Shown here piece by piece: positions 54,736-64,000 of a stretch of DNA of 64,000 nt (position 1 is the first letter of the stretch; each line of letters opens with the position of its first letter). The translations under genes were made by a program, and so were the position numbers. Source of the DNA: Ceratopteris richardii (taxonomy: Eukaryota > Streptophyta > Polypodiopsida > Polypodiales > Pteridaceae); the NCBI GenBank assembly GCA_020310875.1, contig CM035417.1, positions 105,260,647 through 105,324,646 on the forward strand, written 5' to 3'. The notes under the pieces were generated by a model, which did no database searches, was not told the origin of the DNA, and saw only the letters and a list, made by a program, of their open reading frames with translations.

Positions 54736-55577
54736 TGCGTCGTTGTGGGTTCATGCTTGATTCCTTTGGCCTAGCAGAAATCATTAAATTTTGTTGATGT
54801 GAACCCAACACCACCATCCATCTTGAACTTCTTCATCTTTTTCCCTATTTCAGTTTCAACGAGCTAAATCCATTCTTTAAACTTACCAAAAGATTGAGCT
54901 TTATCACAAAGAAAGTACACCCACATCTTCCTGCTGTAGTCATCGACGAGTAACATGAAGTAGGAAAATCCTTCCAAGGCTCGTGTAGGCATTTTTTTGC
55001 ACAATTCAACAAGCACAAACTCAAGAGGGCTGCTCTCTCTATTCTTGGTTACTTGTGGAAATGCCTTCCTCTGTTGCTTGTACATCATGCAAACTTCATA
55101 CGGCTCTTTCATCTCTGCAACCGAAGGGAGATGAGCAACCATACCTTTCTGATGCATCTCTTTCAGTTCTATGTACCCTATGTGGCCAAATCTCTCATGC
55201 CAAAGGTTACATGTGCCCACGCAAATCGTGGCTATAAGAGCAGACAACTCGTTCAAGTTGTTCCTCCTTATTTTGATACCAGCAACATTGATGTTTTGCT
55301 CTAGAATCTCAAGTCCTATCTTGATAAAAGACACCTGAAAACCTCGATCAACTATAGAAGCTACCAAAATTGAATTTTGTTTGATTTCTGGAACATACAA
55401 CACGTCCAAAAGCTTTCTAATGTCCACGTTATGGTTAATGAAGGACATCATACCTTTGCCCTTAGCAGGACATCTTGCATTGTTACCTACCTTTACCATG
55501 ATGGGTTCCTCTAGAGGTTGTAGGGAATTGTAAAGGTCTTTTTTGCTTGTCATGTCTTGAGAGGCATCACTGTCCAA
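54736..55577 (-). pseudogene. pol: copia protease, GAG-pre-integrase and integrase start
   Basis: DSDASQDMTSKKDLY (the protease active site, DSDAS where the family has DSGAS), LLDVLYVPEIKQNSILVASI, CNLWHERFGHIGYIELKEMH, EPYEVCMMYKQQRKAFP and SYFMLLVDDYSRKMWVYFLC with the catalytic Asp of integrase. The frame closes at 54864 and goes on after a stop (LVETEIGKKMKKFKMDGGVG) to the deletion point. Confidence 0.88.
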
Positions 55578-55609
55578 TACCCATGATCATCTGTAGCAAA
55601 ACCTTTGGT

Positions 55610-56420
55610 TCACGAACACATTTCCTCTACCATAACAAACGACTCAAGCTCAGTTTTGGCAGTGTTAACAACCTGCTTGCCCTTAGCACTTTTTGAAGAG
55701 ACACTCGTCTCCTCTGCCTTCTTAATGCGGCAGTCTTGGATTTTGTGGCCTTTCCTCTTGTACTGGAAACACTCTCCCTTGAACTTCTTCTTGTCTTTAT
55801 TCTTTTTGTCCCCATCTTTCGAAGAATTATTTTTGGTAACTTTGGCATTTACCATGAATGAAACTTCTCCTTTATTGTTATAATTCCTTGCCTTGAGCCA
55901 CAACTCCCTCTCCATGAGTAAAGCACCAAATTCTTCAAAGGTTAGTGGTTGCGGTCTGATCTGGGTATTAAGGGTAGTTACCAAACTGTCAAACTTTAGT
56001 GGACAAATTCGGAGACAATGTCGAGCTAGCTCCTCACTTGACTTTGGTACACCTGCTCCCGCCATTTGATCCCGTATATTCTTTATGCAAGGGACGAACA
56101 CTTCAACAATCTCCTCATCAACAAAGCTCTTTCCTGCTAGTTGATTTTCCAAGTTCTGAATCCCTGTCTCATTCCGAGTTTCATATTTATTTCTCAATAT
56201 GTTCTCACATGCCTTTGTGGTGTGCTGAATAAGAGTCAGAACACTATCAGAAGTATTTGTAACAAGAGTACGGAGTGCATCTGCATTCCTATGCTTCCAA
56301 GCCCGTAAAAGATCAGCGTCGAGAGGAATCATTTGACTGAAGATCATAAGACTGAAGGATAGAGGTGATCTTAAACTTCCACAAGGTGTAATTAGTACCA
56401 TCGAGTTTACCTTCTATGAA
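55610..56420 (-). pseudogene. gag: copia Gag with altered zinc knuckle
   Basis: The true start region (EGKLDGTNYTLWKFKITSIL) is one frame off the long ORF, so a frameshift lies near 56340. Then LDADLLRAWKHRNADALRTL, LENQLAGKSFVDEEIVEVFV, FDSLVTTLNTQIRPQPLTFE, a Lys-rich linker and CFQYKRKGHKIQDC, a CCHC knuckle whose second Cys is Tyr. 263 codons remain open. RNA binding by the knuckle would be impaired. Confidence 0.88.
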
Positions 56421-56620
56421 AGCTAGTGGTCAAATTCACAATGTTTGCACGGCTGGCATGATTACTGCTCCGATTTGTGTTTAGCATGCTTATGTTGATG
56501 AACCACCTTGATTCCCAACAATAGATGAAGACAAGCCGCTTGACATCTTCTCTCTTTAAGTCATTCAAAGACTTCTATGACTTCTTCGTTTTTGCTTCTA
56601 TGATACTCAAAACCTCCTGA

Positions 56621-56632
56621 GCTCTTATACCA
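56621..56632 (-). promoter_or_regulatory. Primer-binding site of the copia derivative
   Basis: The minus strand reads TGGTATAAGAGC after the LTR end TTTTCTAACA. Confidence 0.7.
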
Positions 56633-57008
56633 TGTTAGAAAATCATGATAAAGAGTAATAACGCAACGGAATTGAATCGATATGTAGAGTAAAGAGAGGC
56701 AAACAAACTAAAAGAGCTGTACACAGATAGAGAGACAAAGAACTCAAGTTCTCTAAATGTCAGCAACAATGTATATACAACAATGATATTGTCCACCCGT
56801 GCGCTCCCACTATGGAGCTTCAATGGTGATATAGATAGACTCTAGATGAAGGGATTTATAGTGTGCATAACCATGATTTCACCTTAGTAACTGGGTTTGC
56901 CTAATCCATTGTTTAGGCATGATCTCTTGGACCGCCTGATGCTATGTTTTAGGCATAAACATCGGGCATTTGTAATTTTGAAACATCTGTAATTACCGTA
57001 TTGACTAG
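56633..57008 (-). mobile_element. Probable 5' LTR of the copia derivative
   Basis: Starts TGTTAGAAAATCATGAT in plus sense next to the primer site. The far edge is unknown and no ORF is present. Confidence 0.45.
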
Positions 57009-57009
57009 A

Positions 57010-57105
57010 TACACCTGAGCACATTAAGAAAATTCATAAATACACCCGAGCACATTAAGAAAATCTACATCATAAAGTTCACCCGAGCACATTAAGAAAA
57101 TTCAA
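57010..57105. repeat. Tandem repeat, three units of about 35 bp
   Basis: CACC(C/T)GAGCACATTAAGAAAAT occurs three times with variable AT-rich spacers. Confidence 0.85.
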
Positions 57106-57119
57106 TAACGTTACATTCA

Positions 57120-57710
57120 TAATGTTAATAAGAAACAACTAGCCGAACAATTTTTAACAAAAATGATTTAGTATGGTTACATATCATTGAACTACATTTG
57201 AAAAACATTTTACATCCTAAAGTTAAACTTGCACCACACTATTATGGACTATTTTGCGTTAGTAAAATAAAAATCAAACAATTAGACATACCATCTAATT
57301 ATACATAACTCTTTTCATATTAGTTTATTTAAATCGTTTAAAGGCACTCTACCACTAACTCCTATCCTTGATGAACTCTTTGCTTGAAGAAGAATATGAA
57401 ATCTTAATTCTTGAGAAAATAATTGATCATGACATAAACACTACACATGCAATTGCTCAATAACATATATATTTGGTAAAATGTAAAAAAATTCTATTGC
57501 ATAATATTAAAGGATCCATAATAATTCATTGACTCCTCATTATGATCACTTAATTTTTGCATATCATTCATAGTTACAATAATCTGTCTCTCTAAACATA
57601 CATTTTGATGCATGTGGTTTTACATGGAACATGCTTATTTTTGTTCAGTGATGGGACATGTGAGTGACCATTCATGTCTATTTTCTTTCTTATCATGTAA
57701 GCTTGCTCCT
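57120..57710 (+). pseudogene. pol: gypsy integrase C-terminus and chromodomain-like remnant
   Basis: Blocks in shifted frames: LKHILHPKVKLAP-like, FKSFKGTLPLTPILDELF, YEILILEKIIDHDINTTHAI and a YLVKCKK-like chromodomain strand. The end (TTTTACATGGAACATGCTTA and GATGGGACATGTGA) matches the zone just before the G1 3' LTR, so it belongs to a G1-related family. Confidence 0.7.
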
Positions 57711-58299
57711 AAAATCTTTCAATAAAAGTTTGAAATAAAATTCATGAATATTGTGTGTGCAACTCTCCTCCCACCCTTTATATCCTCTTGCACCCAAAAA
57801 ATAGCAATGATCTAGAATGCTCTAGTGTTTTGATGTGTGTATGTACACCTAATATAAATAGTGGCACCAAAAACTATCAAATCACAAACCTTTGCAAAAG
57901 AACAAAAAAAAATCAAGTAATATTGGTATGAACTCTATGTTCATGCATCAAACAACCATGCATAGAAATTTTGAGAATTTTGACAGCATTTTGGTAGCAA
58001 AATTAGCAACCAAAGGAGCTGCTACACACCCTATACAATAATCTGTCTGCTTGCCGGATGAATATAAATTATATAAGAACACTAAATGCTTTTGCTTTCT
58101 CCTCACCTACCATCCTATTTTTACAAAAGTGTAGAGATTGACAAGCATATATACAAGCATACATGGATGTATGAGAGGCCAATGCTTATCCTAAATGATA
58201 ATTGATGCACAAAAGAGAGTAAAAATGCATGTAGTCACAAGAAAACTTATCTTTGGAGTGAAGACATCCACTTAGAGAGATAGTGTAGGTATTGGAAGT
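57711..58299. other. No recognised feature
   Basis: AT-rich spacer. It may be an LTR of the preceding remnant. Confidence 0.4.
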
Positions 58300-58473
58300 G
58301 ATCATCAATCACTCTTGTTGAGTCTTCAAGTTGAACTCATGCACTTTGAAGACTCATTCGACAAAGTGCATGGGGAGATATTGTACCCAATACTTTGTAC
58401 TATTTCATATATTTTACATCTCTGTTTCTATATGTTTTTGAATTTTGTATGTCTCTATGACTGTAAGATCTTG
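58300..58473 (+). mobile_element. LTR 3'-end remnant, G1-related
   Basis: GCATGGGGAGATATTGTACC, CAATACTTTGTACTATTTCA, and CTGTAAGATCTTGCAACA at the end resemble the end of the G1 and G2 LTRs. It is cut on the left or blurred. Confidence 0.5.
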
Positions 58474-58582
58474 CAACAATTTTTGGAAAGGAAGAAAGGG
58501 ACCCTTTTGTGGAAAATCCTCCATTGTGGAATTTGGACCAATGAAATCTATTATGCCTCTCTATGGTGTAGGTGCCATGTGC

Positions 58583-58762
58583 TTACGGTGTAATAATTTC
58601 CTTCACCACCCATACAAGGTTGTCCTCCTTGATATGCATCTTTTGAAGTAATTCATCCCATTCTTTGATCTTATTTTGGACATTTGGGAGCTCGTGCCAC
58701 AAGAGCTCCAATTTTTGTTTGATCAGTACCTCAGGTAGAGGTGATTCGCCAAAGTCGTCCAT
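58583..58762 (-). CDS. gag: G2 Gag N-terminal fragment
   Basis: A clean 59-codon ORF starting MDDFGESPLPEVLIKQKLEL and continuing LWHELPNVQNKIKEWDELL to VVKEIITP. It matches the degenerate G1 Gag start at 49967-50160 (EDFGTSPLPGVLIEQ; QNKIKE; NLVRVVKAITT). It is probably a helical or coiled-coil region ahead of the capsid. The stop comes where the homology ends, so this is a truncated piece. The orientation fits the G2 LTR and primer site to its right. Confidence 0.7.
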   Translation of the reverse strand: MDDFGESPLPEVLIKQKLELLWHELPNVQNKIKEWDELLQKMHIKEDNLVWVVKEIITP

Positions 58763-59372
58763 GGTATGAGTAGGGTAATGAGTGTGTAAAAGAAGAAACC
58801 CCCTTGCTAAAAATGTGAAAAGATTTTTAAAATTTCTTGAATTAAAATGGAAATGGGACGGGTGGTTCTTGGGGATTGTTCAAGTAAGAGAGATGAAAGT
58901 TATGTTATTTTTAAGTAAAAAGGAATAGAGTGTCAACACATGTAAATATTTTAGGGGCAAAAGACTTGAATTGTGAGTGAGAGATTGTGGGTTCAAATCC
59001 CTTACTTGTTAAATGAAAGAGTCTTTATTGCCACTCCTTAATTAAAGAGTGTTCGCTCGTAGCCAACGGTGCCAATGGCCAAGGGAACCAAGGGAGTCAA
59101 GAAAGCCAAAAATGCCAAAGTTATGTCAAAGTCCTATGCCTTAGTCGATGCTTGAGGAGTAAACATAGGTGCGAACGTAGGTGTAAACTATAAGTTCAGG
59201 TTTAGGAACTGAGGCAAAAACCAAAAACCAGAAATCGAAACAAAAACAAAAACCGAAATCAGAATTGAAACCAAAATGAAAATAGGAACATGAATCGAAT
59301 TGGGATCAGAATTAGGATCAAGATCGGATACCAAAATGGGAAACACTAGAATGCCTCTACAGTGACACACAC
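58763..59372 (-). other. G2 leader region
   Basis: Sequence between the primer site and gag. It holds AAACCGAAAT and CAGAATTGAAAC-type short purine-rich repeats at 59205-59330 and a tRNA-like stretch at 58950-59015. Confidence 0.5.
58950..59015 (+). other. tRNA-like / SINE-like stretch
   Basis: GTGGGTTCAAATCCC is a good pol III B box and GGGGCAAAAGACT lies about 35 bp upstream. The spacing and GCAAAAGACT motif resemble the tRNA-like stretch at 43639-43703 (ACAAAAGACT). No cloverleaf was verified. Confidence 0.35.
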
Positions 59373-59388
59373 AAGCTCTAATACCACT
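59373..59388 (-). promoter_or_regulatory. G2 primer-binding site
   Basis: The minus strand reads GTGGTATTAGAGCTTG; the consensus is TTGGTATCAGAGCTTG as in G1. Confidence 0.7.
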
Positions 59389-59866
59389 ATTGCAAGATCT
59401 TATCATCATGCATGCACAAAGACAATACAAATTCTGAAAACACACAAAAACATACATGTATAGTAGATGGGACAATACACAATATTGGGTATAATCTCAC
59501 CCTCATGCACTCTGTTGGATGAGTCTAAAGAGTGTGTGTATTCATCCATTTTTATTATGTCCAAAGATAGAAGTTACAATGAGGGAAGGTGCTTTGGAAA
59601 GCAGATTTGTGAGTAAAAAGTTGCTAACTTTTACGGTGAGGTTTAGCTTTTATTCACAAAATTCGTGTTCTATAACGATCCTTATTTCACCACTATTTTT
59701 TTGACATTCTAGAAACAAATATATGAAATATAATTTCTCTATTTATGTTTAGGAGGATTTGAATAAGTCCATGCCCATCCACATCCTCACAAACCGTCAT
59801 CTACTAAGTCAAAATACAAAGCACATTAATAAAGTCCAATAATTCAACATTCCATAAGTGATAACA
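59389..59866 (-). mobile_element. G2 5' LTR (minus), related to G1
   Basis: Minus-strand start TGTTATCACTTATGGAATGT (plus 59866) and end AGATCTTGCAATA. It shares GGGCATGGACTTATTC, CCCTCATTGTAACTTCTAT and the overall length (478 bp) with the G1 LTRs. Confidence 0.75.
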
Positions 59867-60679
59867 AAAAAAAGTACCAAGGTCCTGTAATTTAAGTCCT
59901 CACCTAATCCATTACGAGGAGCTACAACACTTTTGGTTAAATTTGGTGTGGAACATTACATTATGCTTTATCCTTGAAATGTCTTCTATTCTATTTTCAG
60001 TGTCCCATTCAAGCGGCTTATGGTGTAGGTATCTTCTAATCTAGAAGAGGCACATTTTCTCTCTATCCCAAGTTTGAATATGGTCAATTAGGATCATCTC
60101 AAGTTTTCTTTTCTTTTGGCCATCATCATAGATGGGTGATAGCTTACTTCAAGGGCTTTTAATCCTTATATATGGTCTTTGCATATGCCCCCAACCTGGA
60201 TGAAGAGAGAAATAAGATATGCAATATCTTGGGTTCCCCTCCATCCCAAATGATCCTTGGAAACTAATCTGTGAGAGAAGAAAGGTCTAGCAATTGAGAA
60301 CCTTGAAAAACTTAGTTTTGATCATCTAAAACTACACCAAGACTTGATTGAGCTAAAAGACCTCCACAATTTTTCTTTTGATCAAACTTATATACTAGTA
60401 TAAAGCTTTGCAAAGCATGGCTTGACATGTGCTATGTGTCTCACAACATCGTTGACTTCCTCAAGACTCTCAACCTTTCTTTTTGTACATACATCATTTT
60501 GTTGGACTTATCACTATTGTGTTCTACTTCTAAGCCTCTTTTAGGGGCAACAGGGCTCCTTGGCTTATTGCCTTTTGTGCACTAGGAAATTGGGTTCACA
60601 TGGTGGAGGATTTCCCGGCGCAATCCTTCCCTTCATGATTTTGGACCAAAGCGGTTAAGATCACTCATCATCTTGCAAA
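59867..60679. other. No recognised feature
   Basis: Possibly upstream part of the LINE; no motif seen. Confidence 0.4.
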
Positions 60680-62090
60680 AAGCTCAGACAGATATCCAAA
60701 GAATAACAAAAGAAAGACGAGGTAAAATCTTCAAAAGGCTTACTTGTCTCAAATTAGAAGCAAGAAAAGGTAAGATTATGCTCTAGAAACTGCTCATAAA
60801 AATCAAGAGGAAGCTGAAAATCAAAGAGGAAATCAAGAGCAAAGAGCTTCAACTTTTCTTAGCGATTGTGGATAGGGAAGGAAGACAAATTGTCAAAAGA
60901 AATGTGATATTTGTTGAAGAAAAGATAGATCAAAGGGTTTATTACCAAGATGATCAACAAGATTGGGATTGAATGCTTGATGGATAATGAGAATCATTTT
61001 AAGGAGATGCTTTGGGTCTCTTCCTATATGACTACAAAGTTTCGTGAGTGCATGGCCCACATCTCACATATCAAGAGCAAAAAGTTCCTCTAATTTGGCT
61101 CTATGGCTCTAAGAATCATTATTGAGCGAACTCATTGATTCTATCAAGTTCCTTCCTTCAGAGAAGAGCTCCGACATCAGTGGATTCATCAACGAGTTCC
61201 TCAAATTATTTAAAGACTACTTAGTGGGACATCTTGGCATGGTTTGGTGAGTGGCAATAAGATCTCGTGCTTTACCAAGATGCCTCGATGTTGGGGTGAT
61301 AAAGTTATTGCATTAGAAAAACAACAAAATTTGCACAAATAATTGGAGATCTATGACCATGCCTTAGATCGGATACAAGGTTATTGTGAAAACCCTCACA
61401 AAGAACATCACAAATCACCTTTGAAATTGGCTCCACAAAAACCAAAAAGGCTTCATTAAGGAGCAAATGATCTTGGAAGCCATTATCTATATCTAAGAAG
61501 GAATGAAATATGCTAAAAAGTCCAACTAAAACCTTGTCAACAAAAAAATATGATTGAATTTCAACAAAAATTATGATAGAGGGGAATGGGATTTTATCCT
61601 TTAATCCTTCAAGGACTTAGGCATTGGCAACAAGTTGATCAAAATGGTCTCCAAATTTTGGGAAACACAGTGATTGGGATCGATGTTAATGGTAATCTAT
61701 CCTCTTCATTCAATCTCAATAGATCTATCAGACAAGGTTTATCATCGATCCCTCTTCTTTTTGTTATTGTGATTTAAGGACTCAACTACATGGTGCAGGA
61801 TCCCATTTAGTTGGATCATATCTTTGATGTATCTCTTCCGCAAGGCCTTAAATAGCTTGTGCCAAGGATATTCATTGAGCACCAATGTGCTTCTTTCTAA
61901 TGAGGAAGTTTGCACTTGCCAATTTTCGAGGTGTTTGGAAACCATATGCATTTCCTTGGGGTCAAAGATCAACCACAAGCAGACTACTTTTAAGACCATA
62001 AGAAAACCCCTCCACAATTTACAAGGGACCAAGGATGCAATGAGATTGGCTTGGATCGAATCTTGAGATCATTGGGCATCCAATTGGGTT
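60680..62090 (+). pseudogene. LINE (non-LTR) reverse transcriptase remnant
   Basis: Spread over all frames: an ELIDSIKFLPSEK-like block then GFINEFLKLFKDYLVGHLG (family: I.SLP..KSPG.DGF..EFYK.FW), MILEAIIYIQEG and KYAKKSNQNL, EWDFIL with FKDLGIGNKLIKMVS, VIGIDVNGNLSSSFNLNRSI, RQGLSSIPLLFVIVI (family: RGVRQGCPLSPLLFVI), then FGNHMHFLGVK and LGIQLGFQS. This order is that of L1-type plant LINE RT. LINEs copy by target-primed reverse transcription. Many stops; the YADD region is not visible, consistent with a deletion near 61800. Confidence 0.75.

Positions 62091-64000
<1,910 letters not shown>

Larger units (their letters stand above)
54440..56632 (-). mobile_element. copia deletion derivative (second copia family)
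   Basis: In minus order: primer site (56621-56632), gag, protease, GAG-pre-integrase, first part of integrase, then directly the last about 90 codons of RNase H. The integrase C-terminus, all of RT and most of RNase H are missing. An LTR start TGTTAGAAAATC lies at 56633 in plus sense; neither LTR was delimited fully. Confidence 0.8.

Noticed and set aside
58315-58651. Two plus-strand ORFs of 92 and 68 codons
   Set aside because: They cross an LTR end and run antisense to the G2 gag fragment, which has clear homology.

Overview
This is eukaryotic, AT-rich plant nuclear DNA that consists almost entirely of transposable elements and simple repeats. No convincing host gene, rRNA gene or intact tRNA gene was found. 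The plant assignment rests on Ty1/copia, chromovirus-like and Athila/Tat-like Ty3/gypsy elements, tRNA-Met primer sites, a CACTA transposon carrying tnp2-, DUF4218- and DUF4216-type segments, and a LINE remnant. A fern or other large-genome, non-flowering plant is possible, but that is a weak inference from memory of similar copia Gag proteins. Layout: 1-1641 is the 5' end of a minus-strand gypsy element (LTR, primer site, gag), apparently inserted into the end of a non-autonomous LTR element (1642-4470). 4471-7420 holds tandem repeats and broken gag and copia RT/RNase H pieces. 7400-10450 has two LTRs of one family in opposite orientation; the right one begins an Athila/Tat-like gypsy element (9816-14290) that breaks off early in reverse transcriptase. 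14637-20370 is a complete CACTA element with matching terminal repeats and a TGA target duplication. It sits inside a minus-strand gag relic (20470-20374 plus 14636-14276). Inside the CACTA, a SET-domain-like ORF lies where the transposase catalytic half should be, followed by the tnp2 C-terminus, DUF4218-like and DUF4216-like exons, then very long AT/GT arrays with perfect palindromes. 21704-26060 is a decayed minus-strand chromovirus-like gypsy. 28703-49240 is a tangle of one copia family (here copia-1, 231-bp LTR): copy E (+, 28703-30174), copy A (-, 33214-38006), copy C (+, leader and gag, 38841-40026) and copy D (+, pol and 3' LTR, 45697-49240). A second, larger LTR family (LTR-B, about 1.25 kb) is woven through them, with rearranged, inverted and self-integrated junctions. 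49343-54336 is a full-length but dead gypsy element with both LTRs. 54440-56632 is a minus-strand copia deletion derivative. 57120-59866 holds two more gypsy remnants, 60680-62090 a LINE remnant, and the right end two long GA tracts. Nothing here looks like a working gene system: most polyproteins carry stops, frameshifts or lost catalytic residues. The longest clean coding stretches are the 424-codon RT/RNase H frame of copy A and the 560-codon integrase/RT frame of copy D. The most unusual items are the CACTA/SET-like arrangement, the palindromes in its AT arrays, a WRKY-type W-box cluster inside an LTR, an LTR terminus fused directly to an internal coding site (autointegration signature), and a split LTR whose two target-duplication halves lie in opposite orientation.
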